A stretch of 64,000 nucleotides of DNA from an uncultured Bacteroides sp. (GCA_949294185.1 CASFGA010000006.1:62001-126000); one strand, 5' to 3'; positions 9,328-18,896 are shown, counted from the first letter of the stretch. Notes: generated by a model from the sequence alone, not told the origin. Translations and numbers: made by a program.

Positions 9328-11220
9328 TTATTCCAGATAAGTATATCCATAGAGTCCTGAACGGTAATTGGCCAGAAACTCTTTTCCTTCTTCTAAGGAT
9401 ATTTTTCCTTCTTTGACCGACTTTGTAACCCAAGTCTCTAATGTGCGGACCAGTTTTTTGGGGTTGTATTGCACGTAGTCCAGCACCTCGGCCACAGTTT
9501 CACCGTCGATAACCTGGTCGATAGTGTATCCTTTGTCGTTTACACTGACATGTACGGCGTTTGTGTCCCCGAACAGATTGTGCATGTCTCCTAAAATCTC
9601 CTGATAGGCTCCTACCAGAAATACACCTATATAATAAGATTCTTTCGCCTTGATGGTGTGTACCGGCAGGTCATGAGAGACATTGCGGGTTGATACAAAG
9701 TTCGTAATTTTCCCGTCTGAGTCACAAGTGATGTCTTGCAAAGTCGCTGTCCGGTCAGGACGCTCGTCCAGACGCTGTATCGGCATGATCGGGAATATCT
9801 GGTCTATGGCCCAGGAGTCTGGCAGAGACTGGAAAAGGGAGAAATTACAGAAGTATTTGTCTGCTAACAGCTTGTCCAGGTTCCGGAACTCATCGGGAGC
9901 GTGCTTCAGGCCGGAAGCAATCTGCCGGATTTCCCGTGTGATAGACCAGTACATGCGTTCGATTCTGGCGCGGGTCTTCAGGTCAACGATGCCGTGACTG
10001 AACAAGTCGAGCGATTCTTCCCGGATTTGCTGCGCATCGTGCCATGCTTCCAGCATCCGGCTCTGGTTCAGATTGTCCCATATCTGATAAAGTTCCTGTT
10101 CCAGCTCGTGCGCTTCTGGGCTGACAATGAATTCCTCGTCCATTTCAGGCAGGGAAGCGGTTTCGAGCACCTCTACAATCAGTACCGAGTGATGGGCTGT
10201 CAGCGAGCGTCCGCTTTCAGTAATGATGTTCGGATGCGGTATGTTGTTCTTGTTGCTCGCGTCAACCATGATTGAGATGGAGTCGTTTACATATTCCTGT
10301 ATGGAATAGTTTACGCTGCTCTCGCTGTATGATGAGCGTGTGCCGTCATAATCCACTCCTAATCCGCCGCCGATATCTACAAATTCCACGGGGAAGCCTA
10401 ACTGGTGAAGCTGTACATAGAATTGTGAGGCTTCTCGCAAGGCCGTTTTGATGCGGCGTATTTTCGTAACCTGACTGCCGATATGGAAATGAATCAGCTT
10501 CAGGCAGTCTTGCATATCCTTCTTTTCCAAAAAGTCGAGTGCTTCGAGCAGTTCGCTGGAAGTAAGTCCGAATTTGCTGGCGTCTCCCCCGCTTTCTTCC
10601 CATTTGCCACTTCCGGATGATGCCAGTTTGATGCGTATGCCGATATTGGGACGCACATTGAGTTGCTTGGCCATCCGGGCTATCAGGCGAAGCTCATTGA
10701 GTTTCTCTACGACCAGAAAGATGCGTTTCCCCATTTTCTGAGCCAGCAACGCAAGTTCGATATAGCTTTCGTCTTTATATCCGTTGCAGATAATCAGTGA
10801 GTCAGAATCCGTATTGATAGCGATGACTGCATGAAGTTCCGGTTTCGAACCTGCCTCCAGTCCCAGATTGAACTTCTTTCCATGACTTATAATTTCCTCC
10901 ACTACAGGGCGCATCTGGTTTACCTTGATAGGATAGATGATGAAGTTCTCGCCTTTATATCCATATTCTTCTGATGCCAATTCGAAACAGTTGGAGATCT
11001 TTTCGATGCGGTTGTCCAGTATGTCGGGGAAACGTATCAGCATAGGAGCTGTTACATCCCTCAATTGCAGTTCATCAACCAGTTCTTTCAAGTCGACTGC
11101 TACGCCATCTTTGCGTGGAGTTACTACTACATGACCTTTGTCGTTAATGCCAAAGTACGAAACGCCCCATCCAGTGATGTTATAGAGCTCTTCGGAATCT
11201 TCAATACGCCATTTTCTCAT
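9328..11220 (-). CDS. speA: biosynthetic arginine decarboxylase
   Basis: This PLP enzyme converts arginine to agmatine, the first step of the agmatine route to putrescine and spermidine. The 630-residue length is normal. The N-terminal barrel carries the PLP lysine motif (YPIKVNQMRPVVEEI, about residue 97). A glycine-rich phosphate-binding loop (VDIGGGLGVDYDGTRSS, about 285-300) follows, and TESGRSLTAHHSVLIVEV is near 340. It starts 33 nt after aroK and precedes argB, so it likely shares a transcript with topA and aroK. Confidence 0.97.
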   Translation of the reverse strand: MRKWRIEDSEELYNITGWGVSYFGINDKGHVVVTPRKDGVAVDLKELVDELQLRDVTAPMLIRFPDILDNRIEKISNCFELASEEYGYKGENFIIYPIKVNQMRPVVEEIISHGKKFNLGLEAGSKPELHAVIAINTDSDSLIICNGYKDESYIELALLAQKMGKRIFLVVEKLNELRLIARMAKQLNVRPNIGIRIKLASSGSGKWEESGGDASKFGLTSSELLEALDFLEKKDMQDCLKLIHFHIGSQVTKIRRIKTALREASQFYVQLHQLGFPVEFVDIGGGLGVDYDGTRSSYSESSVNYSIQEYVNDSISIMVDASNKNNIPHPNIITESGRSLTAHHSVLIVEVLETASLPEMDEEFIVSPEAHELEQELYQIWDNLNQSRMLEAWHDAQQIREESLDLFSHGIVDLKTRARIERMYWSITREIRQIASGLKHAPDEFRNLDKLLADKYFCNFSLFQSLPDSWAIDQIFPIMPIQRLDERPDRTATLQDITCDSDGKITNFVSTRNVSHDLPVHTIKAKESYYIGVFLVGAYQEILGDMHNLFGDTNAVHVSVNDKGYTIDQVIDGETVAEVLDYVQYNPKKLVRTLETWVTKSVKEGKISLEEGKEFLANYRSGLYGYTYLE

Positions 11221-11253
11221 TTCACAACATAAAATACGAATTAATATTTGGAT

Positions 11254-11778
11254 TTATGATAACAGTTTTTTCAGTCGGTCGACAGATTCAGTTATCTGCT
11301 CTCTGCTTTCCAGATTCTCGGCATTGAAACAGAAGCGGGCCTGTCTGTAAAAAGGCATTCGCTGCTCCAATGCCGATACGATGGTATTCATCAGCTCTGT
11401 GTCTGTCTTTCCGTTCAGTAGCGGACGTGCGGCCTTTGCAATCTTTAGTCTGCGGAAAAGAACGTTCGGGTGCACATTCAGGAAAACGGTATCCCCGGTA
11501 GCGTTCATGTATTCCATGTTGTCGAAAAAGCAGGGAGTGCCTCCTCCGCACGCGATCACTACATCTTCAAACTCTCCGACTTCGTGAAGCATGTTTCGCT
11601 CCGTTTCCCGGAAACCTGTTTCCCCTCGTTCGGCGAACAATTCACTGATCGTTTTGTGCATACGCTCTTCCACATACCAGTCGAGGTCAATGAATCCCAG
11701 TCCACAGCTGTGGGCGTACGCTCTTCCCAACGTAGTCTTTCCCGAGCCCATGTATCCGATCAAGAATATGCGCTTCAT
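11254..11778 (-). CDS. aroK: shikimate kinase
   Basis: This enzyme phosphorylates shikimate at the 3-hydroxyl with ATP in chorismate and aromatic amino-acid synthesis. The protein has 174 residues. The Walker A loop is at the start (FLIGYMGSGKTTLGRAYA), the shikimate-binding DLDWYVEE motif follows (about 33-40), and GGGTP is near 80. The ATG overlaps the TGA of topA (ATGA at 11775-11778), indicating translational coupling of two functionally unrelated genes. Confidence 0.97.
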   Translation of the reverse strand: MKRIFLIGYMGSGKTTLGRAYAHSCGLGFIDLDWYVEERMHKTISELFAERGETGFRETERNMLHEVGEFEDVVIACGGGTPCFFDNMEYMNATGDTVFLNVHPNVLFRRLKIAKAARPLLNGKTDTELMNTIVSALEQRMPFYRQARFCFNAENLESREQITESVDRLKKLLS

Positions 11779-14126
11779 TTTGCTTTCTTTTTGCTTGTAG
11801 CTTTTACTGTTATGGCCTTGGGCTTACGTATCTCTTCCTTGCTTTTCTGCAATTGGATAAGTTGCATGCACGCTTCCGCATCCAGTGTCTCTGCTTCGAT
11901 TCCTTTGGGAATCTTATAGTTTTCTTTCTTGTAGGAAATATAAGGCCCGAAACGCCCGTTCAGGACTTTTAATTCCGGTTGGTCGGCAAATTCCCTGATT
12001 ATTTTTTTTGCTTCCGCCTCCCGCTTGTTCAGGATTATCTGCTCCGCCTCCTCCAGTGTCATGGCCATCAGGTCTGTTTCTTTCGGAAGAGAGACAAACT
12101 TGTTGTCGTGGCGGATATAGGATCCGAATCGTCCTACTCCTACGACCACCGGCTTTCCTTCCCATTCGCCCAGCGTGCGGGGGAGCTTGAACAGGTCAAG
12201 GGCCTGTTCTAAAGTAATGGTCTCCATGGAATATTCTTTCCGTAACGGGGCAAAGCGCGGCTTTTCGGCTTCGCCTGCTATGCCGATCTGCACCACCGGT
12301 CCGAAACGGCCCACCTTTACCGCTACCTGGCGTCCGCTTGCCGGATCGGTACCCAGTATGCGCTCGCCTTTTGCCTTGCTTGAATTGGCTTCTTTGGTTT
12401 CTGTAACCAGCGGATGGAAATCTTTATAAAAATGTTCCATCATGTCCGTCCAGGTACAGTCTCCTTCCGCCACTTCGTCAAACTCCTTTTCAACTTTGGC
12501 CGTGAAGTTATAATCCATGATTATCGGAAAGTATTTCATCAGAAAGTCATTGACCACAATGCCCACATCAGTAGGTATCAACTTGTTTTTCTCGCTGCCG
12601 GTAATTTCTGTCCGTACGGTCTCTGCAACATTGCCATTCAGCAGTTGCAGCACTTTGTACGGGCGTTCCGTTCCTTCCTTGTCGCCTTTCACCACATATC
12701 CCCGGCGCTGGATGGTGGAGATGGTAGGGGCATACGTAGACGGACGTCCGATGCCCAACTCTTCCAGCTTGCGCACCAGACTGGCTTCCGTATAGCGGGC
12801 AGGCGGAAGAGTAAAGCGCTGCGTGGCGGTGATTTCCTTTCGGAACAGCGTTTGTCCTACTTTCAGGTTCGGAAGCAGGCGGCTGTCGTTTTCCGGTTCG
12901 TTTTCATCGTCGTATGATTCTTTGTATACGCGCAGGAAACCGTCGAAAATAACCGTTTCGCCTATGGCGGTGAACGTTTCTGCCTGTCCGCTGATGGAGA
13001 TGGTCGCTGTGGTCTTTTCTAAAGTCGCGTCTTCCATCTGCGAAGCAAGGGTGCGTTTCCATATCAGGTTATACAGGCGCACTTCTCCACGCTCTCCTTC
13101 TATCGCTTCGTTCGACATGTAGGTGGGGCGGATTGCTTCATGCGCTTCCTGTGCCCCTTTGGTCTTGGTGTGAAACTGGCGTGTATGCACATATTTCTCG
13201 CCTATCAGTTCCGTTATGGTCTCGCGGCAGGAGTTCAATGCCAGTTCCGAAAGATTTACGGAGTCGGTACGCATGTAGGTTATCAATCCGTTTTCATACA
13301 GACGCTGTGCGATAGACATGGTTTGTGAAACGGAAAATCCCAGTTTGCGTGCCGCTTCCTGCTGGAGTGTGGAGGTGGTAAACGGCGGAGCCGGTGATTT
13401 CTTCAGCGGGCGCGTCGTGATGTCGTCGATGGTGAATGTGGCATCCTTGCACGAGTTGAGGAAATCTTCTGCTTCTTCCTTGGTCTTGAACCGGCGGTCC
13501 AGTTCAGTCCGGATTTCAGCCCCGTTGGTGTCGGTAAAGACTGCCGTGACACGGTAGGACGCTTCGCTGGTGAACGCGTGTACCTCGCGCTCGCGTTCCA
13601 CTATCAGCCTTACGGCTACAGACTGCACGCGGCCTGCCGACAGCGAGGGCTTGATCTTTTTCCATAATACCGGTGACAATTCAAATCCCACAATGCGGTC
13701 TAACACGCGGCGCGCCTGCTGGGCGTTCACCAGATCTGTATTGATGTCCCGGGGATGCTTGATGGCATTCAGGATGGCATTCGGAGTAATTTCATGGAAT
13801 ACAATGCGCTTGGTCTTTTCAGGTGTCAGTCCGAGCACTTCATACAGATGCCAGGATATGGCCTCTCCCTCGCGGTCTTCATCGGATGCCAGCCAAACCA
13901 TGTCTGCCTTATCGGCTTCTGCCTTCAGTTTCTTTACGACAGCCGCTTTTTCTGCGGGTATCTCGTAAAGAGGCTTAAAGTGGTCGTCGACATCGACGCT
14001 GAGATCGGATTTTTTCAAGTCGCGTATATGCCCGTAACTCGAGAGCACTTTGTAGCCTTCACCCAAGAATTTTTCGATAGTCTTCGCCTTCGCCGGAGAT
14101 TCGACTATTACAAGATTATTTTGCAT
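11775..14126 (-). CDS. topA: DNA topoisomerase I (type IA)
   Basis: This enzyme relaxes negative supercoils by passing strands through a transient 5'-phosphotyrosine break. The frame is open further upstream, but MQNNLVIVESPAKAKTIEKF is the canonical TopA start, so the ATG at 14126 is chosen (783 residues). The TOPRIM acidic motif DEDREGEAI is near residue 90, and the active tyrosine is Tyr284 (YMRTDS). Instead of obvious four-cysteine zinc fingers, the C-terminus has topoisomerase C-terminal repeats (VGRFGPVVQ, VGRFGSYI, NGRFGPYIS) and a lysine-rich tail (ATSKKKAK). A TACATTTG -7 element lies 30 nt upstream. Confidence 0.96.
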   Translation of the reverse strand: MQNNLVIVESPAKAKTIEKFLGEGYKVLSSYGHIRDLKKSDLSVDVDDHFKPLYEIPAEKAAVVKKLKAEADKADMVWLASDEDREGEAISWHLYEVLGLTPEKTKRIVFHEITPNAILNAIKHPRDINTDLVNAQQARRVLDRIVGFELSPVLWKKIKPSLSAGRVQSVAVRLIVEREREVHAFTSEASYRVTAVFTDTNGAEIRTELDRRFKTKEEAEDFLNSCKDATFTIDDITTRPLKKSPAPPFTTSTLQQEAARKLGFSVSQTMSIAQRLYENGLITYMRTDSVNLSELALNSCRETITELIGEKYVHTRQFHTKTKGAQEAHEAIRPTYMSNEAIEGERGEVRLYNLIWKRTLASQMEDATLEKTTATISISGQAETFTAIGETVIFDGFLRVYKESYDDENEPENDSRLLPNLKVGQTLFRKEITATQRFTLPPARYTEASLVRKLEELGIGRPSTYAPTISTIQRRGYVVKGDKEGTERPYKVLQLLNGNVAETVRTEITGSEKNKLIPTDVGIVVNDFLMKYFPIIMDYNFTAKVEKEFDEVAEGDCTWTDMMEHFYKDFHPLVTETKEANSSKAKGERILGTDPASGRQVAVKVGRFGPVVQIGIAGEAEKPRFAPLRKEYSMETITLEQALDLFKLPRTLGEWEGKPVVVGVGRFGSYIRHDNKFVSLPKETDLMAMTLEEAEQIILNKREAEAKKIIREFADQPELKVLNGRFGPYISYKKENYKIPKGIEAETLDAEACMQLIQLQKSKEEIRKPKAITVKATSKKKAK

Positions 14127-14155
14127 AATATATATGTATTCCATTAAATTTGGGG

Positions 14156-14163
14156 CAAATGTA
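14156..14163 (-). promoter_or_regulatory. -7 element of topA promoter
   Basis: On the minus strand TACATTTG matches the Bacteroides -7 consensus TAnnTTTG and would start transcription about 23 nt before the topA ATG. No TTG was seen at the expected -33 distance. Confidence 0.5.
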
Positions 14164-14227
14164 TAAAAAAAGCGGAAACATACCTTATATTTCCGCTCTT
14201 TCTTGATTTTTATTAAAAGAAAGATTT

Positions 14228-14293
14228 TTTTGCCGCCTGCCGGAATCATTTTTCTGTCTGGAAAAATGATTCTTCACTTGAGCAAAATATTCT
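14228..14293. repeat. 22-nt-step degenerate hairpin array B (3 units)
   Basis: Units start at 14228, 14250 and 14272; the middle one reads TTTTCT, GTCT, GGAAAA, ATGATT. It lies between the divergent genes topA and the MFS exporter. This is a weak array, accepted mainly because it keeps the same register as stronger ones elsewhere. Confidence 0.35.
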
Positions 14294-14395
14294 CTCCGGC
14301 AGAAACTTCTATACGGATGGAAGACAGCTCTGCTTGCTTGAGGATGATATAAGTCAAGAAATGGGCCAAAGTGTATATCGGACATTGATTCGCGT

Positions 14396-14403
14396 TAACT
14401 TTG
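14396..14403 (+). promoter_or_regulatory. -7 element of the MFS exporter promoter
   Basis: TAACTTTG is an exact TAnnTTTG match 20 nt before the ATG at 14424. The -33 element is not evident. Confidence 0.5.
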
Positions 14404-14423
14404 CAGGCAAATAAATCAGACAG

Positions 14424-15590
14424 ATGGTGAAGAAAAGTTTGTTGGCTCTGGCTTCCGGAACGTTGGGACTGGGTATCGCGGAATTTGTGATGATGGGAAT
14501 CCTCCCGAATGTGGCCCATGACTTGGGCATAAGCATTCCTACTGCCGGACATTTCATATCGGCGTATGCTATTGGCGTATGTGTGGGCGCTCCGCTCACG
14601 GTGGTGGTGGCGCGTACCCGCCCGCTGAAACAGATTTTGTTGGGCCTGGTGGCCGTTTATCTTTTGGGAAACCTGTGTGCGGCCTTTTCTGCCAACTATT
14701 GGATGCTGTTGCTGATGCGGTTTGTCTCGGGACTTCCGCATGGGGCATTCTTTGGAGTAGGCTCGATTGTGGCGGAGAAAGTGGCGGAGAAAGGGAAGGA
14801 ATCGCAGGCCGTGTCGCTGATGATTGCGGGCATGACCATAGCCAACCTGTTTGGGGTTCCCTTCGGCACGATGCTGAGCAACCTGGTGTCGTGGCGTTTC
14901 CCTTTCCTTTTCAATGCGGCATGGGGCGTGCTGATGTTTTATCTGGTATGGAAGTGGGTGCCTGTGCTTCCCGCCCTGCCGGATGTGGGGCTGAAGGGGC
15001 AGTTCCGCTTCTTGAAAAGGTTGGCGCCCTGGCTGATTATCCTGACAACGATGTTCGGAAACGGAGGTATATTCTGCTGGTTCAGCTATGTGACCCCGCA
15101 AATGATTCATGAGGCAGGATTCTCTCCGTCGCATATCACGCTCATCATGATGTTTGCCGGGTTGGGAATGACGGTGGGCAATCTGGTGGGCGGAAAATGC
15201 GGTGACCTGTACGGACTGGCACCGGTAATCCGTTTCACTCAGATGCTGATGGTCGTATCCTTGCTCGGCACCTTCTTCTTCGTTTCCATACCGTGGCTGT
15301 CGGTTTTGCTGATGTTTGTCGGCACGGCGTGTCTGTTTGCCGTCTCTCCCCCTCAGCAGTTGCTGCTGCTTCAGAACTCTCGCGGGAGTGAGATGATGGG
15401 AGCCGCCTGCGTACAGATTGCTTTCAACCTCGGGAATGCGGTAGGAGCCTATGTTGGAGGACTGCCGGTTGAGGCCGGAATGGGCTATCGTTATCCCGCC
15501 CTTGCCGGAGTTTTCGTCGTGATATTGGGGCTTGCGGCCATTTCCGTCTATATACGGCGGGAACGGATGGCGGGCAAGGTGTGCGAATAA
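14424..15590 (+). CDS. MFS exporter, AraJ/sugar-efflux type
   Basis: This is a 12-helix major facilitator transporter of 388 residues, probably proton-coupled export at the inner membrane. The N-terminus (ASGTLGLGIAEFVMMGILP) and following segments (GISIPTAGHFISAYAIGVC, FVSGLPHGAFFGVGSIVA) resemble the AraJ/YdhP branch of drug and sugar exporters. The loop between helices 2 and 3 has the short basic motif VARTRPLKQ. The substrate cannot be told. It is transcribed alone, with an exact -7 element upstream and a strong terminator downstream. Its base composition is richer in G and C than the susCD genes at the left edge. Confidence 0.85.
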   Translation: MVKKSLLALASGTLGLGIAEFVMMGILPNVAHDLGISIPTAGHFISAYAIGVCVGAPLTVVVARTRPLKQILLGLVAVYLLGNLCAAFSANYWMLLLMRFVSGLPHGAFFGVGSIVAEKVAEKGKESQAVSLMIAGMTIANLFGVPFGTMLSNLVSWRFPFLFNAAWGVLMFYLVWKWVPVLPALPDVGLKGQFRFLKRLAPWLIILTTMFGNGGIFCWFSYVTPQMIHEAGFSPSHITLIMMFAGLGMTVGNLVGGKCGDLYGLAPVIRFTQMLMVVSLLGTFFFVSIPWLSVLLMFVGTACLFAVSPPQQLLLLQNSRGSEMMGAACVQIAFNLGNAVGAYVGGLPVEAGMGYRYPALAGVFVVILGLAAISVYIRRERMAGKVCE

Positions 15591-15605
15591 ACGGGTAAAA
15601 ACTGA

Positions 15606-15671
15606 TTTTGATTAGGTATAAATTGGCTTTTCTGCCGGTGGAAAAGATTTTTCCTGCCGGCAGAAATTTTT
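15606..15671. repeat. 22-nt-step hairpin array C (3 units)
   Basis: Units start at 15606, 15628 and 15650 in exact 22-nt register: TTTTGA-TTAG-GTATAA-ATTGGC, TTTTCT-GCCG-GTGGAA-AAGATT, and TTTCCT-GCCG-GCAGAA-ATTTTT. The second and third units pair with each other to form the terminator annotated at 15629-15675, showing how one family of repeats can supply a terminator. Confidence 0.6.
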
Positions 15672-15675
15672 TTTT
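15629..15675 (+). terminator. rho-independent terminator after the MFS gene
   Basis: A 10-bp stem (TTTCTGCCGG at 15629-15638 with CCGGCAGAAA at 15657-15666) encloses a second stem GGAAAA/TTTTCC and is followed by nine T. It is strong on the plus strand. Confidence 0.85.
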
Positions 15676-15709
15676 GCAAAAGGGATACTGATGGGAATCC
15701 TTGTCCGCA

Positions 15710-17512
15710 TCAGTCTTCCTGAATGATGATGCCCATCTTCTTCATCAGGAAACAGGCGTTCATGTTCTGGGCTGTCCCCTCGCGGAGCTTGTAGGAAAAC
15801 GTAAGCTCGTTGTCTGCTATGTCGGCCTCAAAGCAATAATTGCGGATGTTGTCCGGAAACTGTTCGGCAAGCCGGCCTAAAAGCAGGTCGTGCGTAGCGA
15901 TAATTCCGTTTGTGTTGAGGTTCATGAACTGCCGGATAAGGTCGAACGACCCTTTTTGCTTGTCTGTAGAGTTTGTTCCCTTCAGTATTTCGTCGAGTAT
16001 GATGAACAGTTCCTTGCCGTTGTTCAGTAGGTCGATGATGCGTTTCAGGCGCTTCAGCTCTGCAAAGAAATAAGATTCGTTGTCGGAGAGCGAGTCGGAA
16101 GTGCGCAGACTGGTGACAAGCTGTGCCGGATAAAGCGTCAGCGCGTCGCAGCATACGGGTGCGCCGATGCAGGCAAGCAGATAGTTGGTCCCGATGGTTC
16201 GCAGATACGTGCTTTTGCCCGCCATGTTCGCCCCGGTGATGATGAGGAAATAGGGGCGGGAAGGGATGAGCGCATCGTTTTTCACGCATTGTGCGGGCGG
16301 CATCAGCGGGTGTCCCATGTTTTTGGCCTGAAAGCGGAACGGCTTGTCGGTGACCGTCGGGTAGGTGTATCCAGGATGATTGTAGGCGAATGTGCCTAAA
16401 GAGCAGAGAGCGTCCAGTTCTCCCACCACCGACAGCCATCCGATGACCTGTTTGCCATAGCGTTCCTTCCACCGCTCGATGCGTACGATCTGTTGCAGTT
16501 GGAAGAAAACGCTGCCTTCCAGGATGACATAAAGCAGCTGGTTGTTGCGCAGGTCAAGGCGGTCAAGTTCTTTCGACAGTTGTGTCAGTGCTTCGGCCGG
16601 CGATTTGCCGCCGGTGTCGAGACTGTCCATAAGCTGCCGTATGGCGGAAGCTTCCCATTTCTCGTTTTTTGCTAAAGCAATCAGGCGGGCATAGCTGCTC
16701 AGTGTCTTCAGCCGCTTGCCATAATTCTCTTGTATGGCTGTCGCCCGCCTTATGACACCGAAGCTGATGATGACGAAAAGCATGAAAGACAGTCCGAACC
16801 AACTCATCGGGATGATGTTGAAGAGTGAAGCCGCCAGAAGTGAGCCGTTGACGAACGGAACTCCCCAGACAAACGCCTTTACCCAGACAGCATGCAGGTA
16901 TTTTGCAGGGCTTTCGCACCACCGGCTGATTTCTTCTCCGTCGGTTGCCTGCCCCTGATGGGTCAGTCCGGTCACTCGGAACTGCTCGCGGAAAAGGGGG
17001 CGGCAGTTTAAGTCGCGGACAGCCTCCTGCCGCTCCTCGATGGCGGATCGGCTTGTCAGGTGACGCTGCATCCATTCTGCCAGGCATTTTTCGCCAAAGC
17101 AGGTGCAAGTGCGGTTTATCATCTGAAACAGCGAACGTTTTCCGAACACATCAAGGTCGAATGCATATTCATGTTCGGGGTTTGTGTATTTGTTTCCTTC
17201 CTCGAAGCAGCTGTTGTCTCCCGCCAGTCCTTGCAGTTCCTCCTGATTTATCCGGATCAGCGTCTCCAGCCAGTCGCGCCGGCGGAAAAGCCGGTCATGC
17301 ACTTTCAGCAGGATGAAAAAGGGAAGAAACGTACAGCATACGGTCAGAATGATTTTCCAGCTCTCTTCGTGGAACAGGCAGATGATGCCTGCCGTTCCGG
17401 CGGCAAATAGTAAAACCCGTAAGAGACTGATACGGGTGATATTTTGTCTTACCCGTTTCAGCTCAGACTGGGCTTTCTCAATCTGCCGGGTATAATGGTC
17501 GTGTGGTTTCAT
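15710..17512 (-). CDS. membrane-associated MutS-like ATPase
   Basis: This 600-residue protein ends in a MutS domain V ATPase: Walker A TGANMAGKSTYLRT (Lys433), Walker B with LFIILDEILKGTNSTD near 510, then FDLIRQFMNLNTNGIIATHD. It lacks the N-terminal mismatch-recognition domain. Instead two membrane segments lie near residues 30-70 (LLRVLLFAAGTAGIICLF, then TVCCTFLPFFILLKV) and further hydrophobic segments near 215-255. A helical lever region covers roughly 150-400. Such proteins are common in Bacteroidetes and are usually annotated as MutS, but mismatch repair is doubtful without the recognition domain and with a membrane anchor. The real substrate is unknown. Confidence 0.8.
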   Translation of the reverse strand: MKPHDHYTRQIEKAQSELKRVRQNITRISLLRVLLFAAGTAGIICLFHEESWKIILTVCCTFLPFFILLKVHDRLFRRRDWLETLIRINQEELQGLAGDNSCFEEGNKYTNPEHEYAFDLDVFGKRSLFQMINRTCTCFGEKCLAEWMQRHLTSRSAIEERQEAVRDLNCRPLFREQFRVTGLTHQGQATDGEEISRWCESPAKYLHAVWVKAFVWGVPFVNGSLLAASLFNIIPMSWFGLSFMLFVIISFGVIRRATAIQENYGKRLKTLSSYARLIALAKNEKWEASAIRQLMDSLDTGGKSPAEALTQLSKELDRLDLRNNQLLYVILEGSVFFQLQQIVRIERWKERYGKQVIGWLSVVGELDALCSLGTFAYNHPGYTYPTVTDKPFRFQAKNMGHPLMPPAQCVKNDALIPSRPYFLIITGANMAGKSTYLRTIGTNYLLACIGAPVCCDALTLYPAQLVTSLRTSDSLSDNESYFFAELKRLKRIIDLLNNGKELFIILDEILKGTNSTDKQKGSFDLIRQFMNLNTNGIIATHDLLLGRLAEQFPDNIRNYCFEADIADNELTFSYKLREGTAQNMNACFLMKKMGIIIQED

Positions 17513-17582
17513 GTGTGTTGTGTCGTTTGTTTGATGATTCCAAAGACAGCCCTTGTCGGCAGGCTGCCTTTGGAATGTCGGT

Positions 17583-18866
17583 TCAGAAGGCGGTAAGTGC
17601 CTGTTCCAAATCGGCGATGATGTCGTTTACGTTTTCGATTCCTACCGAAAGACGGATCAGATCAGGGGCAACCCCGGCTTCGATTAACTGTTCATCACTC
17701 AGCTGGCGATGGGTGTGGCTTGCCGGATGCAGCACGCAAGTCCGCGCGTCGGCTACGTGAGTCACGATACATGCCAGTTTCAAAGCGTCCATAAACTTGA
17801 CCGTATCTTCGCGTGTCCCCTTCAGTCCGAAGGCGATTACGCCGCAGGAGCCGTTCGGCAGATATTTCTGTGCCAGCTCGTAATACTTGTTGCTTTTCAG
17901 TCCGCAGTAGTTTACCCATTTTACCTTAGGATTGGCCTCCAGCCATTCAGCCACGCGCTGCGCATTTTCACAGTGGCGCGGAACGCGCAGATGCAGAGTC
18001 TCCAGTCCGAGATTCAGCAGAAAAGCGTTTTCTGGCGATTGGATGGAGCCTAAGTCACGCATCAGTTGGGCGGTAGCCTTAGTGATATAGGCCATTTTGC
18101 CGAAGGCTTTCGTGTAGGTCAGGCCGTGGTAAGACTCGTCCGGACGGGTCAGGCCGGGGAATTTGTCAGCATGAGCCTCCCAGTCGAAGTTGCCGCTGTC
18201 TACGATTGCTCCGCCCACACAGGTGGCATGACCGTCCATATATTTGGTTGTGGAATGGGTGACAATGTCGGCTCCCCATTCAAACGGACGGCAATTGATA
18301 GGGGTAGCGAAAGTGTTGTCCACAATCAGAGGAACGCCGTGCTTGTGTGCAATCCGGGCAAACTTCTCAATATCGAGCACGTTGATGCTTGGATTGGAAA
18401 TGGTTTCCCCGAACATACATTTTGTATTAGGGCGGAAAGCCTGGTCTATTTCCTCTTCCGAAGCGTCGGCATCTACGAATGTACATTCGATTCCGAGCTT
18501 CTTCATGGTCACTCCGAACAGGTTGAAAGTTCCGCCGTATATGGTGGAAGAGCAGACAAAGTGGTCGCCCGCCTCACAGATGTTGAAGACTGCATAAAAG
18601 TTTGCTGCCTGGCCGGATGAGGTCAGCATGGCTCCCACGCCCCCTTCGAGAGCGGCAATCTTGGATGCCACGGCATCGTTGGTGGGGTTTTGCAGGCGGG
18701 TATAGAAATATCCGCTGTCTTTCAGGTCAAACAGACGGGCCATTTGCTCGCTGTCATCGTATTTGAAGGTTGTACTTTGATAAATCGGCAGAACTCTTGG
18801 CTCTCCGTTCTTTGGCGACCATCCTGCCTGGACGCAGAGAGTCTCCTTGCTGAATTTGTTTTTCAT
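17583..18866 (-). CDS. metY: O-acetylhomoserine sulfhydrylase, PLP-dependent
   Basis: This Cys/Met-metabolism PLP enzyme probably makes homocysteine from O-acetylhomoserine and sulfide. An in-frame ATG at 18899 exists, but MKNKFSKETLCVQAGW at 18866 is the family-like start and fits the -7 element just upstream, giving 427 residues. The PLP lysine motif is THSTTKYMDGHATCVGG (about residue 205), and TSSGQAANFYAVFNICEAGD lies near 80. The long insert and length match the MetY group rather than the shorter MetB/MetC. It stands alone, divergent from the thioesterase gene. Confidence 0.9.
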   Translation of the reverse strand: MKNKFSKETLCVQAGWSPKNGEPRVLPIYQSTTFKYDDSEQMARLFDLKDSGYFYTRLQNPTNDAVASKIAALEGGVGAMLTSSGQAANFYAVFNICEAGDHFVCSSTIYGGTFNLFGVTMKKLGIECTFVDADASEEEIDQAFRPNTKCMFGETISNPSINVLDIEKFARIAHKHGVPLIVDNTFATPINCRPFEWGADIVTHSTTKYMDGHATCVGGAIVDSGNFDWEAHADKFPGLTRPDESYHGLTYTKAFGKMAYITKATAQLMRDLGSIQSPENAFLLNLGLETLHLRVPRHCENAQRVAEWLEANPKVKWVNYCGLKSNKYYELAQKYLPNGSCGVIAFGLKGTREDTVKFMDALKLACIVTHVADARTCVLHPASHTHRQLSDEQLIEAGVAPDLIRLSVGIENVNDIIADLEQALTAF

Positions 18867-18896
18867 ATCTGTTTTGAATTTTCCGTTTTGAGCGAA

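Noticed and set aside
14274..15134. 286-codon frame opposite the MFS exporter
   Set aside because: Histidine- and glutamine-rich antisense shadow of a membrane-protein gene.
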